Source: Solilutibacter silvestris | GTDB taxonomy: Bacteria > Pseudomonadota > Gammaproteobacteria > Xanthomonadales > Xanthomonadaceae | Assembly (NCBI RefSeq): GCF_002895945.1 | Contig: NZ_NPZB01000001.1 | Span: 573,501-637,500 of the forward strand | Direction: 5' to 3' | DNA: 64,000 bases | Shown here: piece after piece, positions 27,012 to 36,610 of the stretch | Layout: each line of letters starts with the position of its first letter | Position numbering within the stretch: the stretch's first letter is position 1 | Notes under the pieces: model-generated | The model's database searches: none | What the model was told of the DNA's origin: nothing | The model's input: the letters and a program-made list of their open reading frames with translations, nothing else | Position numbers and translations under genes: made by a program

Positions 27012-27667
27012 GCACGTTGCATGGACGCCGCGTGCTGGTGAGCGCCGGCCCGACCTTCGAGGACATCGATCCGGTGCGCTTCATCGGCAATCGCAGCAGT
27101 GGGCGCATGGGTTTCGCGATTGCCGAAGCCGCGATCGCGCGTGGCGCGCAGGTGACGCTGGTGGCCGGTCCGGTGCATTTGTCGACACCGTCCGGCGTCC
27201 AGCGCATCGACGTGCGTTCCGCTGCGCAGATGCACGAGGCGGTAATGTCGGCGCTGCCGGCGGATGTCTACATCGGCACCGCGGCGGTCGCCGATTTCAC
27301 CCCGCAACACGTTGCCGGCCACAAGTTGAAGAAGGTGCCGGGACAGGACACGCTGGTGTTGGAACTGGTGAAGACGCGCGACATCCTCGCCGACGTCGCC
27401 GGTGCAGAGACGCGTCCGCGACTGGTGGTGGGATTCGCCGCCGAAACCTGTGACGTCGAAACCTACGCGCGCGGCAAACTGGCCGCGAAGCGCATCGACA
27501 TGATCGCTGCCAATCGCGTCGGCATCGCCGGCTGTGGTTTCGAATCCGACGACAACACGCTTGACGTGCTGTGGACGGATGGACAACGCCGCCTTGGCCC
27601 GGACAACAAGCGCGCGGTGGCCGAAGGGCTGCTCGATCTCATCGAAGAGAGAATGACGAACGCATGA
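27008..27667 (+). CDS. coaB: Phosphopantothenate-cysteine ligase (separate CoaB)
   Basis: A 219-residue protein equal to the CoaB half of Coa[26 protein letters not shown] at the start (nucleotide and CTP contacts), KLKKV in the middle (substrate Lys) and AANRVG later. It joins cysteine to 4'-phosphopantothenate. It overlaps coaC and dut by four bases on each side, so the three genes are coupled. Relative to coaC it is in the -1 frame. Confidence 0.88.
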   Translation: MSTLHGRRVLVSAGPTFEDIDPVRFIGNRSSGRMGFAIAEAAIARGAQVTLVAGPVHLSTPSGVQRIDVRSAAQMHEAVMSALPADVYIGTAAVADFTPQHVAGHKLKKVPGQDTLVLELVKTRDILADVAGAETRPRLVVGFAAETCDVETYARGKLAAKRIDMIAANRVGIAGCGFESDDNTLDVLWTDGQRRLGPDNKRAVAEGLLDLIEERMTNA

Positions 27668-28122
27668 ATCACGTCTTGCAGATCAGGCTGCTCGATCCGC
27701 GCTTCGGCGCCGAATGGCCGTTGCCGGAATACGCCACGCCGGCCAGCGCCGCGCTCGATCTGCGCGCTGCCATCGACGCGCCGCTGACGATCCCGCCCGG
27801 ACAGGCGGAACTGGTGCCGTCGGGTATCGCGATTCATCTCGCCGATCCCGGGCTGTGCGCGCTGGTACTGCCGCGTTCCGGGCTCGGCCACAAGCATGGC
27901 CTGGTGCTCGGCAATGGCACCGGATTGATCGACGCCGATTACCAAGGGCCGCTGATGATCAGCGTGTGGAATCGCGGCGGCGAGGCGTTCACGATGGCGC
28001 CGGGGGATCGCATCGCCCAACTGGTGGTGGTGCCGATCGTGCGGGTCACGCCGCAAGTGGTGGATGCATTCGAGGACAGTGCCCGCGGTGCGGGCGGATT
28101 CGGCCATACGGGCTTGCGATAA
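27664..28122 (+). CDS. dut: dUTP diphosphatase
   Basis: A 152-residue trimeric dUTPase with its motifs in order: [36 protein letters not shown] (uracil-binding), GDRIAQLV and the C-terminal P-loop-like [10 protein letters not shown]. It removes dUTP and supplies dUMP. The start overlaps the stop of coaB by four bases. The coaC-coaB-dut-algC order is the one known from pseudomonads. Confidence 0.95.
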   Translation: MNHVLQIRLLDPRFGAEWPLPEYATPASAALDLRAAIDAPLTIPPGQAELVPSGIAIHLADPGLCALVLPRSGLGHKHGLVLGNGTGLIDADYQGPLMISVWNRGGEAFTMAPGDRIAQLVVVPIVRVTPQVVDAFEDSARGAGGFGHTGLR

Positions 28123-28152
28123 AGCCGGCCTGACAATGAGGAACGACGAACA

Positions 28153-30459
28153 ATGAAGACTTTGAGTCTGGGCGACGCTGCATCGACGAAGCGCCTGTTG
28201 CCGTTGCTGGCCGTCGCGTTGGTACTGCTTGGCGTGTGGTTCGGCTGGTCGGCATGGCGCCAGTGGCGCGAGTCCGGGCAATCGTCGCAACTCGCCGCCG
28301 GTCGCGATCGTGTCGCCGCCGATGTCTCGGCATTGCTGGCGAAACAACTTGCCATTGCCCAGAAGGCCACGCAGGCACCGGCGGTGGTGGGCGCATTGCA
28401 GGCCGGCAACTTCGTCAATGCATCGGAAGGATTGGCTGCCGCATGGCCGGGCAGCGATCACGCCGAAGTCGCCGCTGCCGATCTGCAGGCGTTGCAGGCC
28501 GGGTTGCCGGCAACGGGTTATGGCCGCGCCGGTGTCGCGCAGGCCGCGCTGGCGAGCGGCAAGCCAGTGGCCGTGGTCGCGCGCGATGGCGGACAGGCGA
28601 AGTTGCTGATCGCGCTGCCGCTCGCCGATGGCGCAGCAGTCGCGTTGGCGGCACAACCGGCGAAACCGCTGATCGATGCCGTGGCCAAGGCCTCCATCGG
28701 CGGTGGCTACCTTGCGCTCAAGCAGGCCGATGCCACGTTGGCGCAAGTTGGCGACAAGGCGCTGGAGGCGTCGGGCGACAAAACCTCGGCGACGATCAAG
28801 GGCAGCGACTGGACGCTCTATGCGTACACCACGCCGGTCGAGCCCGGTCCGCTCGGATTCGGTTTGGCAATGTCGGCGATTGCAGCGGTATTGCTGCTGG
28901 GCGGTGTCGGCGCATTGCTGTGGCTGCGCCAGCGCTCCACGCAACTGGATGTCGTGGAAGAGGATGCAGTCGTCGCGCCGACGGAGAGTGATGAGCCGAC
29001 CGTGGGCGACCTCGCCGCCCAGAACCAGACTGCGGCTGCCGCAGAGGCTGCGGCGAAAGCCGACGCCGCGAAGGCCGATGGACCAGCGCTCCCCGACCCA
29101 AGCATCTTCCGTGCGTACGACATCCGCGGCGTGGTCGGCAAGACCTTGAGCATCGACGTTGCGCGACAGATCGGCCAGTCGATCGGCACGCTCATGCACG
29201 AAAACGGGCTCTACGACATCGTGGTCGGTCGCGATGGCCGTCTCTCCGGCCCCGACATGGTGAGCGGTCTGGTCGATGGCCTGCGTCGCGCCGGCCGCAA
29301 CGTGATTTCGATCGGCCTCGCGCCGACGCCGCTGGTGTATTTCGGCGCCTACCACCTGCGCACCGGTTGCTGCGTGGCGGTGACCGGCAGCCACAATCCG
29401 CCCGACTACAACGGCTTCAAGATCGTGGTCGGAGGCGAGACCTTGTCCGGCGAGACCATCACCGCGCTGTACACGCGGATGGCAGAAGGGCGCCTGCACG
29501 AAGCCGAACAACCCGGTCGCCTCGAAGAGCGTGACATCTCCGACGACTACATCCATCGCATCGCCTCCGACATCCGCCTCGAACGCCCGCTCGACGTGGT
29601 GGTCGATGCCGGCAACGGCGTCGCCGGCGACCTCGGTCCGCGCGTGCTGGAAGCGATCGGCGCCAACGTGTTCCCGCTGTTCTGCGAAGTCGATGGCACC
29701 TTCCCCAACCATCACCCCGATCCCAGCGAGCCGCACAATCTCGAAGACCTGCGCCACATCGTGCAGACCCGCAAGGCCGATCTCGGTCTCGCCTTCGATG
29801 GCGACGGCGATCGCCTTGGCGTGATCACCCCGCAGGGCCACAACATCTTCCCCGATCGCCTGCTGATGCTGTTCGCCGCCGACGTGCTGGAGCGCAATCC
29901 CGGCGCGATCATCGTCTATGACGTCAAGTGCACCGGTGCGCTGGCGCCGTACATCATGGGGCGTGGTGGCAGTCCGTTGATGTGGAAGACCGGGCATTCG
30001 CTGATCAAGTCGAAGATGCGCGAGGAGGAAGCCGAACTCGCCGGCGAGATGAGCGGCCACTTCTTCTTCATGGAACGCTGGTACGGCTTCGACGACGGCA
30101 TCTACTCGGCGGCGCGTCTGCTGGAAATCCTCGCCGCGCGCAGCGAGGACGCCGATGCCGTGTTCGCCGAGATTCCGGAATCGATCTCCACGCCAGAGAT
30201 CAAGGTGCCGGTCGCCGATCCGCACGCCTTCGTCGACAAGCTGGTGGCGAACGGCAGTTTCGACGGCGCCCGCGTCACCACGCTGGATGGCATCCGCGCC
30301 GATTGGGCGGATGGTTGGGGACTGGTGCGTGCATCCAACACCACGCCGGTGCTGGTGCTGCGCTTCGAAGCGAACACGCAGGAACGGCTGGAAGACATCC
30401 AGGCACTGTTCCGCAGCCGCTTGCGCGCGGTCGACCCGGCGCTGGAGCTGACGTTCTAG
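28153..30459 (+). CDS. algC: Membrane-anchored phosphomannomutase/phosphoglucomutase
   Basis: A 768-residue protein. Residues about 480 to the end plus the preceding lobe form an alpha-D-phosphohexomutase with the phosphoserine loop TGSHNPP (Ser413) and metal-binding DGDGDR (549-554). Unlike the about 460-residue AlgC of pseudomonads it carries an N-terminal extension of about 310 residues with a membrane helix at about 14-32, a periplasm-like alpha-rich domain and a second helix at about 232-256, then a Glu/Ala-rich linker. The catalytic part thus lies in the cytoplasm, fed with mannose-6-P or glucose-6-P for exopolysaccharide and LPS precursors. Such long forms are known in xanthomonads. 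30 bases after dut. Confidence 0.9.
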   Translation: MKTLSLGDAASTKRLLPLLAVALVLLGVWFGWSAWRQWRESGQSSQLAAGRDRVAADVSALLAKQLAIAQKATQAPAVVGALQAGNFVNASEGLAAAWPGSDHAEVAAADLQALQAGLPATGYGRAGVAQAALASGKPVAVVARDGGQAKLLIALPLADGAAVALAAQPAKPLIDAVAKASIGGGYLALKQADATLAQVGDKALEASGDKTSATIKGSDWTLYAYTTPVEPGPLGFGLAMSAIAAVLLLGGVGALLWLRQRSTQLDVVEEDAVVAPTESDEPTVGDLAAQNQTAAAAEAAAKADAAKADGPALPDPSIFRAYDIRGVVGKTLSIDVARQIGQSIGTLMHENGLYDIVVGRDGRLSGPDMVSGLVDGLRRAGRNVISIGLAPTPLVYFGAYHLRTGCCVAVTGSHNPPDYNGFKIVVGGETLSGETITALYTRMAEGRLHEAEQPGRLEERDISDDYIHRIASDIRLERPLDVVVDAGNGVAGDLGPRVLEAIGANVFPLFCEVDGTFPNHHPDPSEPHNLEDLRHIVQTRKADLGLAFDGDGDRLGVITPQGHNIFPDRLLMLFAADVLERNPGAIIVYDVKCTGALAPYIMGRGGSPLMWKTGHSLIKSKMREEEAELAGEMSGHFFFMERWYGFDDGIYSAARLLEILAARSEDADAVFAEIPESISTPEIKVPVADPHAFVDKLVANGSFDGARVTTLDGIRADWADGWGLVRASNTTPVLVLRFEANTQERLEDIQALFRSRLRAVDPALELTF

Positions 30460-30469
30460 TCGTTGCGGC

Positions 30470-31153
30470 TCAGTTCTGCGGCACGGCGGGCGCGATCCCG
30501 CCGTTTTGCTTGTAGTCGCGATATTTCTGCAGCGCTTGCTGCAGTTCGTCATCCATTGCCGCGTATTCGCCGCGCTTGTGCTGCAGGTCGGTGAAGGCGG
30601 TGTTTACCGTGCCGACCTGTTGGGCGATGCCGTCCTGCAATTGCTTGTTGACGGGCTTGCCCTGCAATTCCAGATTCGCCGCGCGCAACAGCGCGCGCGA
30701 CAGTTCCAGGCGATGGCTGGCGAGGCTGGATTGCGCGGCCACCATCGCGGCATGGACGCTCTGCGTGCGTTCGGCATAGGCCTTGCGCAAGGCATCCTCG
30801 CTGGCATAGGTGCTGGCCAGTGCGATCTGCTGGCGGGTCTGGCTGGCCTGTGCGGCCAGTCGCGCGGCTTCGGCCTTGTCGGCGGCATCCTTGGCGGCCT
30901 GCTCCGTCGGCGTCAGCGGGCGCGGGAAGGTCTGGACGGTCACGCCGCTGGCATTGATCTCGCGCTGGGCGCTGCCGGCGGCATTGGCGGGGATGGTGTC
31001 GCCGCACACCGTCTGCCCGCGTTCGGTCCAGCAGCGGACCGTGCTCCCGGGCTTGCCTTGCGGCGGTGTTTGCGCGGATGCCGGGATGCCAACGAGCGCG
31101 AGCACGCAGGCGATGGCGATGCGGAGGTCAGTGGCTGGACGATGCGCTTCCAT
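30470..31153 (-). CDS. DUF4124-type exported protein
   Basis: A 227-residue protein with a signal peptide (cleavage after PASAQ, about residue 27), a DUF4124-like segment (TVRCWTERGQTVCGDTIPAN) and a long coiled-coil region to the end. DUF4124 proteins are periplasmic proteins of unknown function. The start at 31153 lies inside the 3' end of pyrE (26-base overlap); upstream in-frame codons are not credible. Confidence 0.7.
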   Translation of the reverse strand: MEAHRPATDLRIAIACVLALVGIPASAQTPPQGKPGSTVRCWTERGQTVCGDTIPANAAGSAQREINASGVTVQTFPRPLTPTEQAAKDAADKAEAARLAAQASQTRQQIALASTYASEDALRKAYAERTQSVHAAMVAAQSSLASHRLELSRALLRAANLELQGKPVNKQLQDGIAQQVGTVNTAFTDLQHKRGEYAAMDDELQQALQKYRDYKQNGGIAPAVPQN

Positions 31154-31790
31154 AGCGTGAACGATACGCCAGCAGCGCGGGCTGGTCAGCACCCGATGCG
31201 CCATTGCGGGCGGTCCATTCGAGCAGATCATCCAGAGTCGCGACCGAGATCACAGGAACGCCGGCGCTGTCGCGGACGCGTTGTACTGCGGAGCGGCGGT
31301 CGCTGTCGTCCAGCACCTCCTGGCGATCGAGCGCGACAACAATCGCGGAGACGATGCCGCCACCTGCCGCGACCAGGTCGAGCGCCTCGCGGATCGCAGT
31401 GCCGGCGGTGATCACGTCGTCGATGATCAGCACGCGTTTGCCCTCCATCGACGCGCCGACCAAGGTGCCACCTTCGCCGTGGTCCTTGGCTTCCTTGCGG
31501 TTGTAGGCGAGGCCGACATCCTTGCCGCGGCGCGACAGTTCGCAGGCGACCGCGGCAGCCAGCGGGATGCCCTTGTAGGCCGGCCCGAACAACACCTCGA
31601 CGTCGAGTGCGGCGTGTTCGATGGCATCTGCGTAGCACGAAGCGAGTCCCGCCAGGCGCGCGCCGCTGTCGAAGCGGCCGGCGTTGAAGAAGTACGGACT
31701 GATGCGTCCCGACTTCAAGGTGAATTCACCGAAACGCAAGGCGTCGGCGGCGAGGGCGAGTTCGAGGAAACGTTCGCGGGAGCGGCTCAT
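31128..31790 (-). CDS. pyrE: Orotate phosphoribosyltransferase
   Basis: A 220-residue type I phosphoribosyltransferase with the PRPP-binding motif VLIIDDVITAGTAIREA and the AYNRKEAKDHGEGG loop that closes over the active site. It converts orotate and PRPP to orotidine monophosphate in pyrimidine synthesis. Length is normal. Divergent from xth, with 103 bases between. Confidence 0.95.
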   Translation of the reverse strand: MSRSRERFLELALAADALRFGEFTLKSGRISPYFFNAGRFDSGARLAGLASCYADAIEHAALDVEVLFGPAYKGIPLAAAVACELSRRGKDVGLAYNRKEAKDHGEGGTLVGASMEGKRVLIIDDVITAGTAIREALDLVAAGGGIVSAIVVALDRQEVLDDSDRRSAVQRVRDSAGVPVISVATLDDLLEWTARNGASGADQPALLAYRSRYGSASSSH

Positions 31791-31893
31791 GGCGGCGATG
31801 CGGGATACGAAGGCGGCGATCCGCGAATGATACGGGCAGCGTCGCTATTCCGGCGCGTTGCTATGATCGGGCGATTCCAGCGAGCGGATTTCC

Positions 31894-32712
31894 ATGCGTA
31901 TCCTCAGCTTCAATGCCAACGGCCTGCGTTCCGCGGCCAGCAAGGGCTTCTTCGACTGGTTCGGCAAGCACGACATCGACGTGATGTGCGTGCAGGAAAC
32001 CAAGGCGCAGGAACATCAACTGCGCGTGCCGGGATTCGTGCCGGACGGATACCAGGCCTGGTTCCGCGACGCGACGACGAAAAAGGGTTACAGCGGCGTG
32101 GCGATCTACAGCCGGCGCGAACCCGACGAGATCCGCACCGCGCTCGGACGTCCCGATTTCGACGAGGAAGGTCGTTACATCGAGGCGCGCTTCGGCAATC
32201 TGTCGGTGGTGAGTTTCTACATCCCGTCGGGCAGTTCCGGGGAAGTGCGCCAGGCGGTGAAGGAAGACGTGATGGCGTGGCTGCGTCCGATCCTCGATGA
32301 ATGGCTGGCGAGTGGCCGCGACTATGTGCTGTGCGGCGACTGGAATATCGTTCGCGCAAAGAACGACATCAAGAACTGGACCGGCAACCAGAAGAATTCC
32401 GGTTGCCTGCCGCATGAGCGCGCATGGCTGAATTCGATGATCGCCGACGACTGCGGCGATGGTCTGATGCCACCACCGAAGAAAGGCTGGAAAGACAGTT
32501 TCCGTGTCGCCAAGCCCGATGCGGTGGAATACAGCTGGTGGAGCCAGCGCGGCGCGGCGCGCGCCAACAATGTCGGTTGGCGCATCGATTACCAACTGGC
32601 GACGCCGAAGCTCGCGGAACGCGTCCGCAGCGTGGAAATTTTCGCGGAGCCGAAGTTCTCCGACCATGCGCCGTATCTGGTTGATTACGACACACCGGAG
32701 TTTGTCCGTTGA
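31894..32712 (+). CDS. xth: Exodeoxyribonuclease III
   Basis: A 272-residue EEP-fold nuclease with MRILSFNANGLRSA, the QETKAQ metal site, GYSGVAIYSR, the CGDWNIV active-site segment, WWSQRG and the C-terminal SDHAPYLVDY. It is the main AP endonuclease and 3' repair exonuclease. Its stop overlaps the TTG start of the AmpG-like gene by four bases. Confidence 0.95.
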   Translation: MRILSFNANGLRSAASKGFFDWFGKHDIDVMCVQETKAQEHQLRVPGFVPDGYQAWFRDATTKKGYSGVAIYSRREPDEIRTALGRPDFDEEGRYIEARFGNLSVVSFYIPSGSSGEVRQAVKEDVMAWLRPILDEWLASGRDYVLCGDWNIVRAKNDIKNWTGNQKNSGCLPHERAWLNSMIADDCGDGLMPPPKKGWKDSFRVAKPDAVEYSWWSQRGAARANNVGWRIDYQLATPKLAERVRSVEIFAEPKFSDHAPYLVDYDTPEFVR

Positions 32713-34094
32713 ATATCGCAACTGAAGGCCGCTGGACGCGCGCGCTGGGCGTGTACGCCAATCCGCGCGTGCGCACGATGCTGTTCCTCGGCTTCTCGTC
32801 GGGGCTGCCGTTCGCGCTGGTGCTGACGACGTTGTCGGCGTGGCTGCGACAGTCGGGGATCAATCGCGCCACCATCGGCACCTTCAGCTTGGTCGGGTTG
32901 GCCTATTCGTTGAAATATTTCTGGGCGCCGGTCGTTGATCGCCTGCCGTTGCCGATCCTCCATCGCATGGGGCGTCGTCGCAGCTGGATGCTGCTGGCGC
33001 AAGCGTGCATCGTCATCGGCTTGGTGATGATGGCGACGTCAGACCCTGCATCCGATGTCACGCGCATGGCCACGCTCGCGGTGTTCACCGCCTTTGCATC
33101 GGCGACGCAGGACATCGCGGTCGATGCCTATCGCATCGAGGCTGCCACGGAAAAGGATCAAGGCGGCATGACCGCGGCCTACCAGATCGGTTATCAGATC
33201 GCATTGATCTGCGCCGGCGCCGGTGCATTGCACGCGGCCGCCGACCATGGCTGGATGACCGCGTATCTGGTGATGGCGGCGTGCGCGTTTATCGGCATCG
33301 TCACCACCTTCGTGATCGCCGAACCGGATGCGCGGGTGGATCGTGCAACGCTGCCGCCGGAACCGCTGGTCGAGCGCTTCGAGCAATCGGCGGCGCAGTG
33401 GCCGGAATTGCCGCGCAAGGTGGTGGCATGGCTGATCGGCGCGGTGGTGTGTCCGTTCGCAGATTTCTTCGAGCGCAAGGGCTTGAAGATCGGCCTGCCG
33501 ATCCTGCTGCTGATCGTCACCTTCCGTTTCAACTACACCACGATGGGCGTGGCGGCGAATCCCTTCTACATCGACATGGGATTCACGCTCGACCAGATCG
33601 CGCTGGTGTCGAAGGTCTACGGCGTGATCATGACGATGGTCGGCGCGGTCCTGGCCGGCGTGCTGATTCGCCGTTTCGGGCTGCTGCGCACGATGTTGTT
33701 CGGGTTGGCGATGCTGAGCGTCGCCAACCTGCTGTACGCCCACATGGCGGCGATCCATCCGACGCTGCCGTGGCTGGCGACGATCGTCAGCGCCGACAAT
33801 CTCGCCAATGGCATCGCTGGCACGTCGTTCATCGCCTACATGTCATCGCTGACCAGCGCGCGCTACACCGCAACGCAGTACGCGCTGTTCGGCACGTTGT
33901 GGAGCCTGCCGGCGAAATCGTTGGCCAGCCAGTGGGGCAAGATCGTCAATGCCTGGGGTTATCCGGCATTCTTCGTCTATACCGCCGCGATTGCGGTTCC
34001 GGCGATGTTGCTGCTGCTGTGGATGTTGTGGCGCGAGCATCGTGGTGAGACGACAGGCGTTGATGCTGCGGAGCCTGCGCAGAAGCAGGGTTGA
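32709..34094 (+). CDS. ampG: AmpG-like MFS permease
   Basis: A 461-residue major facilitator with about 12 helices, beginning in the membrane part with MLFLGFSSGLPFALVLTTLS, then YSLKYFWAPVVDR and GRRRSW, the AmpG pattern. AmpG imports anhydromuropeptides for cell-wall recycling. The TTG at 32709 overlaps the stop of xth as TTGA, which supports this start. An anhydromuramic-acid kinase lies 1.4 kb away on the other strand, in keeping with the role. Confidence 0.85.
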   Translation: MNIATEGRWTRALGVYANPRVRTMLFLGFSSGLPFALVLTTLSAWLRQSGINRATIGTFSLVGLAYSLKYFWAPVVDRLPLPILHRMGRRRSWMLLAQACIVIGLVMMATSDPASDVTRMATLAVFTAFASATQDIAVDAYRIEAATEKDQGGMTAAYQIGYQIALICAGAGALHAAADHGWMTAYLVMAACAFIGIVTTFVIAEPDARVDRATLPPEPLVERFEQSAAQWPELPRKVVAWLIGAVVCPFADFFERKGLKIGLPILLLIVTFRFNYTTMGVAANPFYIDMGFTLDQIALVSKVYGVIMTMVGAVLAGVLIRRFGLLRTMLFGLAMLSVANLLYAHMAAIHPTLPWLATIVSADNLANGIAGTSFIAYMSSLTSARYTATQYALFGTLWSLPAKSLASQWGKIVNAWGYPAFFVYTAAIAVPAMLLLLWMLWREHRGETTGVDAAEPAQKQG

Positions 34095-34137
34095 ATCTGC
34101 GCTGGCTGGTTCTTGGTCCGCGCTAGCTCCGCATTGC

Positions 34138-34170
34138 CATCCCGAGCGCAGTGAGATATCTACTTTCTCG
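34138..34170. repeat. REP-like dispersed repeat copy
   Basis: CATCCCGAGCGCAGTGAGATATCTACT belongs to the same family as the copies near 47.9 kb (shared core CATCCCGAG-N-AGTGAG/GCGAG-ATCT). It sits in the 232-base convergent gap between the AmpG-like gene and an acyltransferase gene. No gene was found in that gap. Confidence 0.5.
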
Positions 34171-34326
34171 CGCCCGGCGTGCGGCAAGTGGGTGGTCTTG
34201 CCCGATGCGCGGGCACACGAGGCAGGATGCCGAGTCGAGCCTCCATGGACGGATTCACGGCGTCCCGCGCAGTGGGTCTGACCGGCCACGCCAGCCAGCG
34301 CGTGCGATGCTTCTCGTGCGATTGCC

Positions 34327-35487
34327 TCACCGCCGCCGGGGCAGCAACCAGTCACGAACCTTGTTCGAGAACGTGATCGCCGGCGAGTCGACGAAGCGAT
34401 GGAACACCGTCGCAGCGAGATAGATCACCGGCAGCACGATCGCGCAGGCGGTGATCGCCGAGACGTCGTAATCCCAGTCGCGCGCCTGCAATGCATTGAA
34501 GATCATCGCGGCGAGGCTGGCGACGATGCACAGATGGATCAGGTAGACCGAGAACGACACCTTGCCGAGGAACATCAGCGGTCGCGTGGCGGCGAGTTTG
34601 GCGAACAACGCGTTGTTCAACAACGCCGCGACGATCAATCCGCCGGAGATGAAATTGCCGACCATGTAGGCGTGTTCGCCCAGCAGCGGCTGCATCCACA
34701 GATATGACGCCGAGGTGTTGTGGACACCAGCGAAATAGAGTCCGGCGGCGAGCACCAGAATCGACACCAGCACCGACATCCGCCGGACGTACAACTGGAT
34801 GCCGATGCCGATGACGAACGCGACGAGGCCGTAGGTCATCTCCTCGTCGAGAAGCTTGCTCGCGCCCAACCACGCCAGCGCAGCGGTGGCAATCAGCAAC
34901 AACGGCGCACGCAACTTCGGCCAGCGCGTGAATGCGATGCACAGCGCGAACACCATCCACGAACCCCACAGCTCGATCCGCATCGTCCACAGGATCGGGT
35001 TGTAGCGACTTTGCCCGGTGACGAACACTTCCCACGCGCCGTTGCGCAGCGCACCGAGGAAGGACGCCGGGAAATCGCCGTAGCCCTGGATCCACACCGA
35101 CAGATCGTTGTAGTCGACGTTCATCCATTCGATCACCGCCCACGCGAACACGCAGGCGGCGATGCACGGCAGCGCAAGGCGCGGGTAGCGTTTCAGCACC
35201 AGTCCGAAGATGTCGCGTGGGCTGCGACCGATGGCGACGTGGCTGAGGATGAAGCCGCTGAGCACGAAGAAGATGAAGACCGCGGCGCTGCCCGAATACA
35301 GGAAGGCGAATGGCGAATCGTGGACGAAGCGTTGCACGGGATGGTCATCGGGATCGGCGACGCCCCAGAACGCGTGCAGCCACGGCCAGAACACCAGCGC
35401 GAAGTGCGAGCACACCACCTGCAGGCAGGCGAGGCCACGAATGGCTTCGACCGGGGCGATCTTCGCGGTGGCGGGTCGTGCGTTCAA
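34327..35487 (-). CDS. Acyltransferase 3 family membrane protein
   Basis: A 386-residue multi-pass protein of the acyltransferase 3 family, with [20 protein letters not shown] near the start (Arg and His of the active site), [14 protein letters not shown] and ending in RHRR-like basic residues. The TTG at 35487 overlaps the anmK stop as TTGA, which fixes the start. The predicted role is O-acylation of a surface glycan; coupling to anmK and an M23 peptidase hints at peptidoglycan as the acceptor, but that is inference. It is the second acyltransferase of this family in the window, not closely similar to the one at 17.2 kb. Confidence 0.85.
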   Translation of the reverse strand: MNARPATAKIAPVEAIRGLACLQVVCSHFALVFWPWLHAFWGVADPDDHPVQRFVHDSPFAFLYSGSAAVFIFFVLSGFILSHVAIGRSPRDIFGLVLKRYPRLALPCIAACVFAWAVIEWMNVDYNDLSVWIQGYGDFPASFLGALRNGAWEVFVTGQSRYNPILWTMRIELWGSWMVFALCIAFTRWPKLRAPLLLIATAALAWLGASKLLDEEMTYGLVAFVIGIGIQLYVRRMSVLVSILVLAAGLYFAGVHNTSASYLWMQPLLGEHAYMVGNFISGGLIVAALLNNALFAKLAATRPLMFLGKVSFSVYLIHLCIVASLAAMIFNALQARDWDYDVSAITACAIVLPVIYLAATVFHRFVDSPAITFSNKVRDWLLPRRR

Positions 35488-36608
35488 GCCGGATAGACCG
35501 CGCCAAGCACGCGCGGCCCGCGCGCACCGGTGACCGAAGGCAGATTGCCGGGAAGACCAAGCATCGTCTGTCGCGCCAGCCACGCGAAACCGATCGCTTC
35601 GACGTGATCGGGATCGATGCCGTGGTGACCGACCGATTCCACCGTCGCCTGCGGCAACTGTGTCGCGAGTTTCGCCATCAGCACCGGGTTGTGCACGCCG
35701 CCACCGCAGACCAGCACGCGTTGCACGTTCGGCAAGGTCGAATTCAGTGCATCGGCAACGGTGCGCGTGCTCAGTTCCGCCAGCGTCGCTTGCACGTCGG
35801 CGGGCGATTCGCCACTACGCAGGCGCGATTCCAGCCAGCGCATGTGGAAATGTTCGCGTCCGGTGCTTTTCGGCGGCGGCGTCGCGAACCAGGGATCGTC
35901 GAGCAGGCGATCGAGCAGCAACGGATCGACACGACCCGCTGCAGCCATCGCGCCATCGCGGTCGTAGCGTTCGCCGGTATGGCGTTCGCACCAGATATCC
36001 ATCAACGCGTTGGCCGGCCCGGTATCCCAGCCGCGCACGCCATCGCCACTCGCCGGCAACAGGGTGATATTGGCGATGCCGCCGAGATTCAATACCGCGC
36101 GATCTTCGCTGGCGTCGTGCAACAACGCCGCGTGCAGGGCGGGCAGCAGTGGCGCGCCGTGTCCGCCGGCGGCCATGTCGCGACGGCGGATGTCACCGAT
36201 CGTGGTAATGCCGGTGCGTTCGACCACGAGATTGGGATCGCCGATCTGCAGGGTGAACGGATGCTTGGCGTAGGGACGATGCCGCAGCGTCTGTCCGTGC
36301 GAGCCGATCGCGGTGACCTGCGCACGCTCGATGCCTGCTTCGGCGATCAGCCGGTTCGCGGCGATGGCGAAGGCGGCGCCGACGGCGTGGTCGAGTTCTC
36401 CGAATTCGTCGATTGGCGAGACATCGATCCCTTGCCCGAGCACCAGCAATCGTTTGCGCAGCGGCTCATCCCACGGCTGCGCCAGCGCGTGCAGGCAATC
36501 CGCGTGCAGACGGCCATCCTTGTGCGTGAATCGCACCAGCGCGGCATCGATGGCATCGACGCTGGTGCCCGACATCAACCCGATGTAGAGGCCATCGGCT
36601 GCAGTCAT
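35484..36608 (-). CDS. anmK: Anhydro-N-acetylmuramic acid kinase
   Basis: A 374-residue kinase of the ASKHA fold with [15 protein letters not shown] at the start, [32 protein letters not shown] and [10 protein letters not shown]. It converts 1,6-anhydroMurNAc to MurNAc-6-phosphate in wall recycling. The ATG at 36608 follows the M23 stop closely; a TTG two codons earlier would overlap that stop as TTGA and is possible. Middle gene of a three-gene operon. Confidence 0.95.
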   Translation of the reverse strand: MTAADGLYIGLMSGTSVDAIDAALVRFTHKDGRLHADCLHALAQPWDEPLRKRLLVLGQGIDVSPIDEFGELDHAVGAAFAIAANRLIAEAGIERAQVTAIGSHGQTLRHRPYAKHPFTLQIGDPNLVVERTGITTIGDIRRRDMAAGGHGAPLLPALHAALLHDASEDRAVLNLGGIANITLLPASGDGVRGWDTGPANALMDIWCERHTGERYDRDGAMAAAGRVDPLLLDRLLDDPWFATPPPKSTGREHFHMRWLESRLRSGESPADVQATLAELSTRTVADALNSTLPNVQRVLVCGGGVHNPVLMAKLATQLPQATVESVGHHGIDPDHVEAIGFAWLARQTMLGLPGNLPSVTGARGPRVLGAVYPA

Positions 36609-36610
36609 GC

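Noticed and set aside
27463-30552. 1029-codon minus-strand frame opposite dut and algC
   Set aside because: Antisense to well-identified genes with full motifs; no known domain in the product.
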